From Streptomyces sp. WZ-12 (lineage in GTDB: Bacteria > Actinomycetota > Actinomycetes > Streptomycetales > Streptomycetaceae), in NCBI RefSeq assembly GCF_028898845.1, contig NZ_CP118574.1:682001-746000 (forward strand): 64,000 bases of DNA. Direction: 5' to 3'. Positions 25,964 to 34,502 of this stretch are shown in pieces. The number at the start of each line of letters is the position of its first letter. Positions within the stretch are counted from its first letter, which is position 1. The notes under the pieces were generated by a model, which had not been told where the DNA came from, searched no databases, and saw nothing but the letters and a program-made list of their open reading frames with translations. The position numbers and the translations under genes are program-made.

Positions 25964-26548
25964 ATGTCCGACATCTCGATCGCCATCGCCTCCTACTCCG
26001 GCTACGGCCACACGGCACAGCTCGCCGCGGCCGTGGCCGACGGCGCGCACTCCGTCTCCGGGACGCAGGTCCACCGCGTGGACGTCGCCTCCCTCGGCGA
26101 CGCGGACTGGGAGGTACTGGACGCCGCCGACGCCATCGTCTTCGGCTCCCCCACCTACATGGGCACCGCCTCCGGAACCTTCCACGCCTTCGCCGAAGCC
26201 ACCAGCAAGCGCTGGGCGACCCGCGCCTGGAGCGACAAGCTCGCCGCCGGGTTCACCAACTCCGGCTCCATGAGCGGGGACAAGATGCACACCCTGCAGT
26301 ACTTCGCGCTCCTGGCCGCCCAGCACGGGATGCTCTGGGTGAGCCTGGGCCTGCTGCCGGGCTGGAACACCACGACCTCCCACCCCGAGGACGACAACCG
26401 GCTCGGCTTCTACCTCGGCGCCGGCGCACAGAGCTTCAACGACACCGCCGCCGTGCACGACGCCGACCTGAGCACCGCGCGCCACCTCGGCCGCCGCGTG
26501 GCCGAGCAGACCCGCATCCACCGCGCCGGCCTGGCCGCCCAGCGGTAA
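25964..26548 (+). CDS. Flavodoxin/NAD(P)H:quinone reductase-like protein
   Basis: From ATG 25964 (GAGGGGA six bases upstream) the protein has 194 residues. The flavin phosphate loop is YSGYGHTAQLA near residue 11; FGSPTYMGTASGTF near residue 66 matches the WrbA/flavodoxin_2-like fold. The size fits WrbA-type quinone reductases, which are FMN-dependent cytosolic proteins. It is divergent from the TetR gene and 73 bp ahead of the aldehyde dehydrogenase gene, with a strong hairpin between. Detoxification of quinones or reactive carbonyls is inferred from this company. Confidence 0.85.
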   Translation: MSDISIAIASYSGYGHTAQLAAAVADGAHSVSGTQVHRVDVASLGDADWEVLDAADAIVFGSPTYMGTASGTFHAFAEATSKRWATRAWSDKLAAGFTNSGSMSGDKMHTLQYFALLAAQHGMLWVSLGLLPGWNTTTSHPEDDNRLGFYLGAGAQSFNDTAAVHDADLSTARHLGRRVAEQTRIHRAGLAAQR

Positions 26549-26573
26549 CCCGGACGCCAACACACCATCAACT

Positions 26574-26608
26574 CCGCTTGCCCCGCCCGCCGTTGGCGGG
26601 GCAAGCGG
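26574..26608 (+). terminator. Perfect 14-bp stem hairpin between flavodoxin and aldehyde dehydrogenase genes
   Basis: CCGCTTGCCCCGCC at 26574-26587 pairs fully with GGCGGGGCAAGCGG at 26595-26608 around a 7-base loop. There is no U-tract, as is common for Streptomyces terminators. It ends 13 bp before the aldehyde dehydrogenase ATG, so it may lower transcription of that gene or protect the 3' end of the flavodoxin message. Confidence 0.55.
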
Positions 26609-26621
26609 GACAGGAGGGAAC

Positions 26622-28103
26622 ATGACCCCCATCACCGAGACCCCCATACAACGGCTGCTGATCGGCGGTGCCTGGCAGCAGGCGACGGACGGCCGGGTCT
26701 ACGCGGCACACGATCCGTTCACCGGTGACGTGGCCTCCCGCGCCGCCGCCGGTTGCGCCGCGGACGTCGTGCGCGCAGCCGAAGCGGCCGAGCAGGCATG
26801 CGGTGCCTGGGCGGCACTGGCTCCGGGCGAGCGCCGACGCATCCTGTGGACGGCGGCCGACAAGGTACAGGAGCGGGAGGCGGAGCTGACCGCGGCGATC
26901 ACCGCCGAGATGGGCGGCCCCGCCGCCTGGGGTGCGTACAACGTCAAGGTGCTCACCGAGAAGATCCGCTACGCGGCGAGCGCCGCCCACGAGGGTCTGA
27001 CCGGCCAGGTCATCCCCTCCGAGATGACGGGGCGGACCTCGCTCGCGATCCGTCGCCCCGTCGGCGTGGTCGCCTGCGTCATCCCCTGGAACGCCCCGGC
27101 GCTTCTGGTCGGCAACTCGGTCCCGGCGGCGCTGATCACCGGCAACACCGTGGTGATGAAGGCGTCGGAGCAGACCCCGCGCACCCACGGTCTGGTCGCC
27201 GAGTGCTTCACCGCGGCCGGGCTGCCCGACGGGGTGTTCAACCTGGTCACCAACGCGCCCGAGGACGCCCCTGAGGTGGTGGACGCGCTCATCGCCCACC
27301 CGGCCGTGCGGCGCGTCCACTTCACCGGCTCCACCCGGGTGGGCCGCATCATCGGCGAGAAGGCCGCCGGGCACATGAAGCAGGCGATCCTCGAACTCGG
27401 CGGCAAGGCACCGGTCATCGTCCTCGCCGACGCCGACCTCGACCAGGCGGTCAGCGCGGCGGCCTTCGGCGCGTTCGCCAACTCAGGGCAGGGCTGCCTG
27501 TCCACCGAACGCGTCGTCGTCGACCGCACAGTCGCTGACGAGTTCTGCCGGCGCCTGGCCGCGCTCGCCGACACCATCGCCTACGGCGACCCCCGCGACC
27601 CGCAGACCGTGCTCGGTCCCGTCGTCGGCCCGGCCGCCGTCGCCCGCCTGGCGGGCCTGGTCCAAGACGCCATCGAGGCGGGCGCGCGCCTACTGGCGGG
27701 CGGCAGCCCCGACGGCCCGTGCTTCGCCCCGACCGTGCTGGCCGACGTCACGCCCGACATGCGCGCCTACCGCGAGGAGTCCTTCGGCCCCATCGTCACC
27801 GTTGTCGCCGTCGACGGCCACGAAGAGGCCCTGCGCGTGGCCAACGACAATGACTACGGCCTCACTTCGGCGATCTTCACCCGCGACATCCCCCTCGCCC
27901 TGAACCTGGCCCGGCGCATCAACGCCGGCATGTGCCACATCAACGGCGCCTCCCTCGACGACGAACCGCAGATCCCCTTCGGCGGCGTGAAGAACAGCGG
28001 CTACGGCAAGTCGGGCGGACGGTCCGGACTGGAGGAGTTCACCGAACTCCAGTGGATCACCATCGAAGGCCCACAAGCCCCGCGCTACCCCATCACCGAA
28101 TGA
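26622..28103 (+). CDS. Aldehyde dehydrogenase family protein
   Basis: The 493-residue protein has the full family layout: PWNAPALL near 154, GNTVVMKASEQTP near 176 (NAD phosphate contact lysine), FTGSTRVG near 233, general base Glu258 in LELGGK and nucleophile Cys292 in SGQGCLS. The C-terminal PFGGVKNSGYGKSGG is also present. It oxidises an aldehyde to the acid with NAD(P). The site is AGGAGG just upstream. It likely shares regulation with the flavodoxin gene under the divergent TetR protein. Vanillin/benzaldehyde-type dehydrogenases have a similar layout, but the substrate is not shown by the sequence. Confidence 0.93.
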   Translation: MTPITETPIQRLLIGGAWQQATDGRVYAAHDPFTGDVASRAAAGCAADVVRAAEAAEQACGAWAALAPGERRRILWTAADKVQEREAELTAAITAEMGGPAAWGAYNVKVLTEKIRYAASAAHEGLTGQVIPSEMTGRTSLAIRRPVGVVACVIPWNAPALLVGNSVPAALITGNTVVMKASEQTPRTHGLVAECFTAAGLPDGVFNLVTNAPEDAPEVVDALIAHPAVRRVHFTGSTRVGRIIGEKAAGHMKQAILELGGKAPVIVLADADLDQAVSAAAFGAFANSGQGCLSTERVVVDRTVADEFCRRLAALADTIAYGDPRDPQTVLGPVVGPAAVARLAGLVQDAIEAGARLLAGGSPDGPCFAPTVLADVTPDMRAYREESFGPIVTVVAVDGHEEALRVANDNDYGLTSAIFTRDIPLALNLARRINAGMCHINGASLDDEPQIPFGGVKNSGYGKSGGRSGLEEFTELQWITIEGPQAPRYPITE

Positions 28104-28256
28104 GCGCGCCCCTCCCGGCGCGACAGTCCCCAACGGCACCCGCCCCTGATCCGGTGCGCTCGCAACGCCGACATCACCACCTTCGTCGCCGAGCCCAGAC
28201 CCGGGCCTGATCACCGAGCCGGCGGGACAACAGGCCAGCCAGAAGGCCGAGTTGGG

Positions 28257-28553
28257 ATGGTCGCTGCGGCCCATGACCCGCAAGGCCGCCTCCGCCGATC
28301 CGCCGGCGAGTCCGAACGAGGTGCGGCAGTGGCCTTCTCCGAGTACGCGACAACCAGTGACGGGACCGGGCAACTGGCCGGGATCGCCGACTACTTCACC
28401 AAGATCGAGCAGGGTTGGCACGCTCCCCCGACCCGCACCGGCGCGGATGCCCTTGCCACCGTGAAGATCGCCATCGCCGAAGCCGAACGGCGAGATCCGC
28501 CCGGTGAGGTTCATGGCGTCTTGAACGGCCCCTCAACCAGGCGAATCGGCCTT
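28257..28553 (+). pseudogene. Protein-like fragment of unclear origin
   Basis: The plus frame contains QLAGIADYFTKIEQGWHAPP and ADALATVKIAIAEAERRDPP, protein-like and resembling the last helix region of Gfo/Idh/MocA-type oxidoreductases (ATVxIALAAxxS). There is no N-terminal Rossmann part. The whole gap 28104-28554 otherwise holds nothing recognisable. Confidence 0.3.
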
Positions 28554-28554
28554 G

Positions 28555-29187
28555 TCAGTGCGGCTCGGCGACTCCGCCAGGGTCGCCGTGGTGCCGGTCG
28601 GCCAGAGCGGTGATTCCCGCCGTGGCCGCGGTGGCGAGGTCGGTGACCATCGCGTCGTCGACGGGCAGATTGAGGATGTACAGAGCGGACGCCAGGGAGC
28701 CGAGCAGCACCAAGTGGGCCATCGCGGGATCGACCGCCCCGGCCAACTCTCCACGGGCCACGGCCTTTTCGATGATTTCGGCGAAGATGGCCTGTTCGGC
28801 AGCGAGGAAGGTGTCCTGGAACCGCGCGTCCAGTCCGGGATTGACGGCGATCTCGCCGATCAGGGCCGGTGCGAGCTGTCGGGCCGCCGGGGTGGCCATG
28901 CGGAGGTGGAACGCGCGGACCAGCGCCAGCAGGTCCCCGTGCAACGAGCCGGTGCCGGCCAGCGGCGGCAACTGCTGCTCGTACATGGTGGCAGCGAATG
29001 CCATCTCGGCCTTGGACGCGTAGCGGCGGTAGATCGCCGCCTTGCCCACCCCGGCGCGCGCCGCGACCTGATCGACGGTCAGTGCCGGGTAACCGACCTC
29101 GTCGATCAACTCGCGCGTGGCCTGGAGGATCTTGTCATCCACGCGGCCATCTCTGGGGCGTCCACCCCGTTGCCTTCTCGCCGTCAT
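28555..29187 (-). CDS. TetR-family regulator
   Basis: From ATG 29187 the 210-residue protein begins TARRQRGGRPRDGRVDDKIL, then LTVDQVAARAGVGKAAIYRR as recognition helices. The C-terminal domain (TetR_C_16/AcrR-like; LHGDLLALVRAFHLRMATPA) has the helical ligand pocket. It is divergent from a small membrane protein gene 137 bp away and probably controls it. Confidence 0.87.
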   Translation of the reverse strand: MTARRQRGGRPRDGRVDDKILQATRELIDEVGYPALTVDQVAARAGVGKAAIYRRYASKAEMAFAATMYEQQLPPLAGTGSLHGDLLALVRAFHLRMATPAARQLAPALIGEIAVNPGLDARFQDTFLAAEQAIFAEIIEKAVARGELAGAVDPAMAHLVLLGSLASALYILNLPVDDAMVTDLATAATAGITALADRHHGDPGGVAEPH

Positions 29188-29324
29188 GCCTGCACTATAC
29201 GGAACCAGGGTTTCGGAACTGCGGTATCGGAACCGCGACTTCAGAGGTCCCCGGACCCTGCTACGCAGCGGCAACCGCGGTGAAGTCGCACCACGCGGCT
29301 TCGCGACAAGAACGGAGAACTCGG

Positions 29325-29735
29325 ATGATCAAGTGGGCTGGCTGGATCGTCACGTTATTCGGAACCGCACACACGCTCCTTGCCCTGACGGTGGAAAGGG
29401 CCGCGCGCCATGCCGGGACATGGTTCAGCGGCGGGCTGTGGAGCGAGGACCTTGCCAACATGAGCCCGGCGGGCAGCGCGTACTGGCTGAGCCTGGAAAG
29501 CTTCGGCCCACCGCTCGTCCTGGTCGGCCTGACGGTGCTGTGGCTGGACCGCCGCGACATCACCCCGCCGGCGTTCATCGCCTGGGCGTTGGGGGCCTGG
29601 ACCGTCGTCGACGCCGTAGTCCTCCCGTTCACGCCCTGGCCGCTCATCGCGCTTGCGTGCGCCCTACTGCTGATCGGAGCCCGCCGTGCCCACCGCGACA
29701 ACCCCGTACCCAAGGCCGGGCTTCCACGAGCGTGA
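29325..29735 (+). CDS. Small four-helix membrane protein (DUF6463-like)
   Basis: The 136-residue protein starts at ATG 29325 with GGAG seven bases upstream. Four membrane spans are visible: AGWIVTLFGTAHTLLALTV, FGPPLVLVGLTVLWL, FIAWALGAWTVVDAVVLPF and WPLIALACALLLIGA. The layout and the GTAHTLLAL start resemble DUF6463-type proteins, whose function is unknown. Regulation by the divergent TetR protein is likely. The following 276 bp hold nothing recognisable. Confidence 0.7.
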   Translation: MIKWAGWIVTLFGTAHTLLALTVERAARHAGTWFSGGLWSEDLANMSPAGSAYWLSLESFGPPLVLVGLTVLWLDRRDITPPAFIAWALGAWTVVDAVVLPFTPWPLIALACALLLIGARRAHRDNPVPKAGLPRA

Positions 29736-30011
29736 AAACAAGTCACGCCAGTGACAGGCGACATGCGGGTATGAGGCTCCCCAACAGCAAGCACACCGAA
29801 CCGACAACGCCGGGACCGCATCATGCCCTCGCGCCGACAGGCACGGCACGGGCTGGGCCGTGAGCGCGTCGACGACTACACGTAGCCACGATCTGCGGTC
29901 GGCGGGTCCAGCACGCTGGCGCCGGCCGCCGGGAGTGCCTCAGGCCCGATCGGCCATCAGCCCGCCAGCACGGCGGCGAAGCCAGCCGACGGTCGAACGC
30001 GGGCTCGGGCG

Positions 30012-30596
30012 TCAGGACTCCCGCAGCCAGGTCAGGGCGGACTGCTTGATCTCCCGCTCCAGTTCGCTGCCCTTGGTGGCGAAGACGCGGCGTACCGGGA
30101 AGCCGCTCTCCTGGAGGAGGTAGGCCAGCGCCGCGTACTCGCGCGGGTACGCGGCGACGGCTTCGCGGTCGATCTCCACGACGCCTGCGGGGAAGGTGAA
30201 GGAGGCGAAGTCGTAGACGCTCTTGCGGTCGAGGATGCGCCACACCCCGTCCCGGCGCTCCAGTTGGTCGATGAACCGGTTGTGGCTCTGGCAGCCCAGG
30301 CCGATCCGGATGTTCTCGCCGACGATGAGCGCGTTGGTCTCGCTGACCGCGCGCGTCCCGTCCGCGGAGAAGGTCACCACCGGAGCGGTGATCAGGTGCT
30401 TGGACCGCAGGTCGGAGGCGCCCATCTTGGCGGAGGCGTCGACGAATTCGTGGGCCGGGCCCTCGAACCAGGTGATCTCGATCCGCGCCTCCGGATGGAA
30501 CAGGTCCCGGAGCCGGTCCCATTCGCCGAGGTCGCGATGGATCCAGCCGGTCATGAGGTCGGCGATGTCCTGACGGTCCTGAAGCATTGCTGTCAT
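30012..30596 (-). CDS. NTF2/SnoaL-like protein
   Basis: From ATG 30596, with GGAGG upstream, about 194 residues. The first part reads MLQDRQDIADLMTGWIHRDL and GEWDRLRDLFHPEARIEITW, the start of SnoaL-like polyketide cyclase/dehydratase folds. DRKSVYDFASFTFPAG appears further on. The fold is a cone-shaped pocket used by isomerases, cyclases and scytalone dehydratase-like enzymes. It lies downstream of the AraC gene on the same strand, with a second NTF2-like gene in the divergent operon. Enzyme activity cannot be stated. Confidence 0.7.
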   Translation of the reverse strand: MTAMLQDRQDIADLMTGWIHRDLGEWDRLRDLFHPEARIEITWFEGPAHEFVDASAKMGASDLRSKHLITAPVVTFSADGTRAVSETNALIVGENIRIGLGCQSHNRFIDQLERRDGVWRILDRKSVYDFASFTFPAGVVEIDREAVAAYPREYAALAYLLQESGFPVRRVFATKGSELEREIKQSALTWLRES

Positions 30597-30718
30597 GGCA
30601 CCAGCCTCCACCCCCGCGATCGATCGGTCCAATAGGCGGGACCCGGGGGCTCGTTCTCGCCGGCGGGCCGAGGCCGGCGGCGTCTCGGCCTCAACCGAAC
30701 GGAGCGGCGCGGTGAGAG

Positions 30719-30757
30719 CGTTGCCGATGCTGCATTGCCTATGCGGCGTTGCCGATG
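30719..30757. repeat. Short direct repeats GCGTTGCCGATG
   Basis: GCGTTGCCGATG occurs twice, with GCATTGCCTATGC between the copies, just after the AraC stop codon. It may be a protein-binding site or chance. Confidence 0.3.
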
Positions 30758-30759
30758 GG

Positions 30760-31716
30760 TCACTTCTCGCTGTGCGCGGCGCGATAGTCGCCGGGGCTGA
30801 GGCCGTAGGCGGACTTGAAGACGCGGCTGAAGTGGGCCGGGTCGAGAAAGCCCCAGCGGGCTGCGGTCGAGGCCACGGTGCGGCCGGCCGCGAACGAGCC
30901 GGTGAGGTCCCGGCGGCAGCCTTCCAGGCGGCGCTGTCTGATCCAGGCGGTGATGGTGGTCTGCTCCTCGGCGAAGAGCTTTTGCGCGTGGCGCAGGGAG
31001 ATGTGGTGTGCCTTGGCTATCCGCTCCGGCGACAGGTCGGGGTCGCCGAGGTTCTGGTCGATATAGGCGCGGATGCGCAGGAGCGTGCGGCGACGCGTGG
31101 CATGTGCGTCGTCGCGGCTCGGGCGGGTGCACCGCTCGGCGAGCATGGTGGCGAGCAGGTCGCCGGTGGTCTGGGCGAGGCTTTCCGCGCTGTCCATGTA
31201 GTCGCGGAGGTTCTTGGCCAGTCGGGTCAGGAACGGGGAGACCAGGGCGCCGACGCCTTCGGCCGCGGAGAAGCAAGTCGCCGTCACCTCGTCGGTCTGA
31301 CCACTGTCCAGGTGTGCCAGGCGGTGCGGGAGCATGAACTCCAGCATGGAGAAGCTCTCGCGGCACAGGAGCGTGTAGGGGCGCGCGGTGTCGTAGCAGG
31401 CGATGTCGCCGGGGTGTAGCTCGGCTTCCCGACCGTCCTGTTGGATCAGCGCACTGCCGCCCTGGATCACGCCGACGAGCAGGAACTCGGCGTCGGAGCG
31501 GGCGATCAGTCGGGGCGTGCGGTCCACCCGGCTCGGATCGGCCACCACCTCGGCGATCTGGACGGCGCCGAGGCGGTCAGCCTGGATCCGGCCGTGGAAC
31601 GGCTCGTCGGTCAACGGCTTGACGTGGACCGGCACGAAGCTGTCGCAGACCACGTCCTGCCAGAACGCGCGCCGGTCGGCGATCGCGTGGTCTTGGGTCC
31701 GCAGCACCACCGGCAT
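30760..31716 (-). CDS. AraC-family transcriptional regulator
   Basis: From ATG 31716 (MPVVLRTQDHAIADRRAFWQ) the protein has 318 residues. The N-terminal sensor domain of the AraC_binding_2 type runs to about residue 200, with EAELHPGDIACYDTARPYTL. The C-terminal double helix-turn-helix follows (LSPERIAKAHHISLRHAQKL; then WGFLDPAHFSRVFKSAYGLS P). An upstream in-frame start at 31797 is less likely because it crowds the divergent promoter. It is divergent from the hydrolase-NTF2 pair, its probable target. Confidence 0.88.
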   Translation of the reverse strand: MPVVLRTQDHAIADRRAFWQDVVCDSFVPVHVKPLTDEPFHGRIQADRLGAVQIAEVVADPSRVDRTPRLIARSDAEFLLVGVIQGGSALIQQDGREAELHPGDIACYDTARPYTLLCRESFSMLEFMLPHRLAHLDSGQTDEVTATCFSAAEGVGALVSPFLTRLAKNLRDYMDSAESLAQTTGDLLATMLAERCTRPSRDDAHATRRRTLLRIRAYIDQNLGDPDLSPERIAKAHHISLRHAQKLFAEEQTTITAWIRQRRLEGCRRDLTGSFAAGRTVASTAARWGFLDPAHFSRVFKSAYGLSPGDYRAAHSEK

Positions 31717-31834
31717 GGCTCGTTCTCCCGCTTCCGTGCGCGTACCGACAACGGGGTGTGCGCGTGACGGCAATCCGACCGCCTGCTCCCCCGGCATCGT
31801 GAGAGCACCAAGTTAACCCGATGGGAGAACGCGC

Positions 31835-32617
31835 ATGCCCTACGCAGCCGTGAATGGTCAGCAGCTCTACTTCGAAGACAGCGGCGGCGACGGCCCGGTG
31901 GTCGTCTTCAGCCACGGCAACCTGATGGACCGGCGGATGTGGGCGCCGCAAGTCGAGGCGCTGCGCGGCGAGTTCCGGTGTGTGGTGTGGGACGAGCGGC
32001 TGCACGGCCTGTCCAAGGACGACGGCGAGCTGTACACGTACTGGGAATCCGCCGACGATCTGCTCGGTCTGCTCGACCACCTCGGGGTCTCGCGGGCGAC
32101 GCTGGTCGGGCACTCGCAGGGCGGGTTCCTGTCGCTGCGTGCGGCGCTGCTGGCGCCCGAGCGGGTCAGGGCCCTGGTTCTGGTGGACACCGCGGCCGTG
32201 GCCTGGCCGCCGGAGGCGCTGGCGCAGATGAGCGGGGTCAGCGAGGGTTTCCGGGCCGGCGGCCCCGACGCGGTGGCCCTGGTGCTGCTCGACCTGCTAC
32301 TCGGCAGGCCCGGCATCCACGAGGAGTGGCTGCGCGCGTGGCGCGAGCAGCCCCGCGCGCGGCTGGCGGACGCGGTTGCCGTGCTCATGAACGTGGACGA
32401 CATCTCGGGGCGCCTCGGCGAGATCACCGCGCCGGCGCTGATCGTGCACGGCGAACGTGACCAGCCGGTCCCCCTTGCGCTCGGGCAGATGCTCCGCGAC
32501 CAACTGCCCCGGGCCCGGGGCATGATCGTGGTTCCCGGCGCCGGCCATACCCCGAACCTCACGCACCCCGAAGCGGCCAACGGCCCGCTCACCACTTTCC
32601 TGCGGCACCACGCCTGA
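31835..32617 (+). CDS. Alpha/beta hydrolase (haloperoxidase/esterase-like)
   Basis: The 260-residue protein has VVFSHGNLMDRRMWAPQ as oxyanion region, GHSQGG with the nucleophile serine, a DQPVP acid region and the C-terminal GAGHTPNLTHP with the histidine. This is the triad of alpha/beta-hydrolases in the non-haem haloperoxidase/hydrolase group. GGGAGA precedes the ATG. An NTF2-like gene follows 18 bp later, so the two are co-transcribed, and the divergent AraC gene suggests inducible expression. Confidence 0.88.
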   Translation: MPYAAVNGQQLYFEDSGGDGPVVVFSHGNLMDRRMWAPQVEALRGEFRCVVWDERLHGLSKDDGELYTYWESADDLLGLLDHLGVSRATLVGHSQGGFLSLRAALLAPERVRALVLVDTAAVAWPPEALAQMSGVSEGFRAGGPDAVALVLLDLLLGRPGIHEEWLRAWREQPRARLADAVAVLMNVDDISGRLGEITAPALIVHGERDQPVPLALGQMLRDQLPRARGMIVVPGAGHTPNLTHPEAANGPLTTFLRHHA

Positions 32618-32635
32618 GCAGAGAGGAACTCCGAC

Positions 32636-33016
32636 ATGACTGCGCCCACCGACCCGACCGCGCTCCCCTCCGCCTTCCAGGACGCGCTGAACGCCCGCGA
32701 CGTCGATCGGGTCCTCGCGCTCTACTCGCAAAACGCGACGATGCGCACCGTCACCGGCAAGGTGATCAGCGGCTACGCCGCGCTGCGCGAGGAGGTCGAG
32801 CAGACCATCGCCGCCGCCCCGCACATCAGCAACACCACCCGCCACATCATCGCCACCGACGACACCGCCCTGGTGATCGTCGACTGGGCGATGGAGCTGA
32901 ATGCGCCGGACGGCGAGCGCGTCAGGGCGTCGGGCACCACAGCCAACGTGGCGAGCCGCGGACTCGACGGCACCTGGCGGTTCGCCGTGCTCAACCCGAC
33001 CGGCACCGCCTCGTGA
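32636..33016 (+). CDS. NTF2-like protein (DUF4440/SnoaL-type)
   Basis: The 126-residue protein contains AFQDALNARDVDRVLALYSQ, SGYAALREEVEQTIAAAPHI and HIIATDDTALVIVDWAMELN, the helix-then-sheet order of single-domain NTF2 folds. GAGAGG lies before the ATG. It is translated right after the hydrolase gene. Members often act as small-molecule isomerases or binding proteins; here the role is unknown. Confidence 0.75.
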   Translation: MTAPTDPTALPSAFQDALNARDVDRVLALYSQNATMRTVTGKVISGYAALREEVEQTIAAAPHISNTTRHIIATDDTALVIVDWAMELNAPDGERVRASGTTANVASRGLDGTWRFAVLNPTGTAS

Positions 33017-33036
33017 ACGGGTCCGCACGAGCGGGG

Positions 33037-33348
33037 TCAAGTCGACCGTCGTACAAGGGACTTCGCCGTGTGCTGAGACGTAACAGTTCCGCGGAGACGG
33101 CGAACCCTCCCCAACGACATCGTCCAGCTCGCACCGAGTTCAGTGCGAAGGCGTCCGAGCGCTTGGTGTACCGCCTCGTTGAAGTTGCGGCAATCCACTT
33201 CACGGCACGGCCCCGGGTCCGGTGGGTAGTCCCAGTTCAACGACGTGTCGTAGCGAACTATCAGCCTGCTCAGGCAGTCGCGGAGGTCGTGATTGATCGG
33301 TAGCCGGCCCGGATCGACCGAATACCCCCACACCTCTCGTCCTGTCAA
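33037..33348 (-). CDS. Hypothetical protein
   Basis: The 103-residue frame contains PINHDLRDCLSRLIVRYDTS, NWDYPPDPGPCREVDCRNFN and AVHQALGRLRTELGA. It has protein-like composition that looks genuine in its first two thirds. The last 30 residues are rich in arginine and serine and may be out of true frame. No family was recognised and it may be a remnant. Confidence 0.4.
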   Translation of the reverse strand: MTGREVWGYSVDPGRLPINHDLRDCLSRLIVRYDTSLNWDYPPDPGPCREVDCRNFNEAVHQALGRLRTELGASWTMSLGRVRRLRGTVTSQHTAKSLVRRST

Positions 33349-33545
33349 CGACGAGCAGCTACACGCAGATCGAGTCGAAGAAGGCCGTGAACGCGCGCGG
33401 CATGAAGTCGCCGGACCGCACCGAGGCCGTGCTGCTCGCCCTGTACGGGCCGGAATCTCCAGGCAAACCGCGCCGCCGTGGCCTCCTCAACTGGCCGTGT
33501 TACAGGTGCTCGAAGAAGCGGGTCCACCACGTCGCTCGGCCCTGA
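33345..33545 (+). pseudogene. Possible phage terminase large-subunit C-terminal remnant
   Basis: A plus frame reads YTQIESKKAVNARGMKSPDR then TEAVLLALYGPES. It resembles the end of phage terminase large subunits, where xIESKxxxxxRGxxSPDxADAxxLAL precedes the C-terminus. It has no start, overlaps the end of a real minus-strand gene, and is weak evidence of an old prophage. Confidence 0.35.
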
Positions 33546-34033
33546 TGCGGGCCATAGCTGATGCAGCAGAACCCTTCGCCGGCGAGCCACGTCGTGCCGT
33601 CGTAGGGCTGGTGCAGCAGTCGTGGGGGAACCACCGTGTAGCCGAGATCGCGTAGGGCAGCCTCGATCCGGCTACGGTCCGCTGTGCTCAGTGCACCCTC
33701 CCGGACGGCATGGTCCAGGTCATCGTGGCTATCGGGCCACGGAGCGGTCACCACCGCCAGGTTGCCGAAGTTGCTCAGCCGCACACTGAGGAGCACGCCC
33801 GCCTCGGTCGCCCCCACTGGCAGGGCGGCTCGGAAGCAGTAACTGGCGTCCTGGACCTGGTCGTCGAGTTCACAAGCACAGCCGAAGTCTTTGGACAGCC
33901 GCTCTTTGAGCCGGAGCGCTTGCGACTTCGCCAACGGATAGTTGAACCCGTCGGGAAACTCCAGGTGGTCGGGGCCAGGCAACTGGTCCAGAGCGTGGAG
34001 CAGTGCCAGGACCTGCGCGTCGTTGTCCATCAC
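33500..34033 (-). CDS. Hypothetical protein
   Basis: The 177-residue protein starts at ATG 34033 or 34030. Its sequence (QVLALLHALDQLPGPDHLEF; AKSQALRLKERLSKDFGCAC; VLLSVRLSNFGNLAVVTAPW; GYTVVPPRLLHQPYDGTTW) has the mixture of acidic helices and strands seen in small immunity-like or SUKH-type proteins. No family can be assigned. It has no signal peptide. Its neighbours are remnants, so context gives no hint. Confidence 0.6.
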   Translation of the reverse strand: MMDNDAQVLALLHALDQLPGPDHLEFPDGFNYPLAKSQALRLKERLSKDFGCACELDDQVQDASYCFRAALPVGATEAGVLLSVRLSNFGNLAVVTAPWPDSHDDLDHAVREGALSTADRSRIEAALRDLGYTVVPPRLLHQPYDGTTWLAGEGFCCISYGPHQGRATWWTRFFEHL

Positions 34034-34112
34034 GCCTAGCCTACTGTCCTGTCGCAGTGCCTCTGGCAGAGAGCAAGCTGCTGACCTGCCGGGGTGCCAT
34101 GTCGTTTGTGAA

Positions 34113-34153
34113 CGGTGTCCTTCGGTATTCCGAACGGGGTCCTTCGGTATTCC
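34113..34153. repeat. Two tandem 19-bp copies of CGGNGTCCTTCGGTATTCC
   Basis: CGGTGTCCTTCGGTATTCC and CGGGGTCCTTCGGTATTCC differ at one base and start 22 bp apart, in a non-coding stretch. The function is unknown. Confidence 0.5.
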
Positions 34154-34229
34154 CGAGCGACATGGCTTCCGCGGGAGTCCGCTGGGGTTCGGAAGATCGG
34201 CTCAGCCGTCCCGCTCATCGGCAGAGGTG

Positions 34230-34390
34230 TCCGTGCCGCCCGGAAATGGCGCGGTGGTCGGCGGTGGTGCTTCCTCGGGCAGCAGGCCCCAACCGCTCGC
34301 CCTCGTCGACCACGCCCTCGATGGCCAGCGGAGACAGGCCAAAACACCGTCCGCACAAGCTCGTTGGCATCCAGCGGACCGATGTCAACG
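34230..34390 (-). pseudogene. ISL3-family transposase N-terminal remnant
   Basis: The minus strand gives DANELVRTVF in one frame and SPLAIEGVVDEGERL in another, together close to LVRTVFSGLSPLVIEGVVDE at the start of ISL3 transposases. The frame change and the missing rest show decay. Confidence 0.4.
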
Positions 34391-34502
34391 ACCCTCACGA
34401 CTCTCCGTCGCCACCGAAAGTGAGAGAGGGCCGTTGATTAGGTAACACTCCCCCACGGGCAAGGGGATTGGCACCGGAGGAGCGGGAAGTCCTGTCCCTG
34501 CG

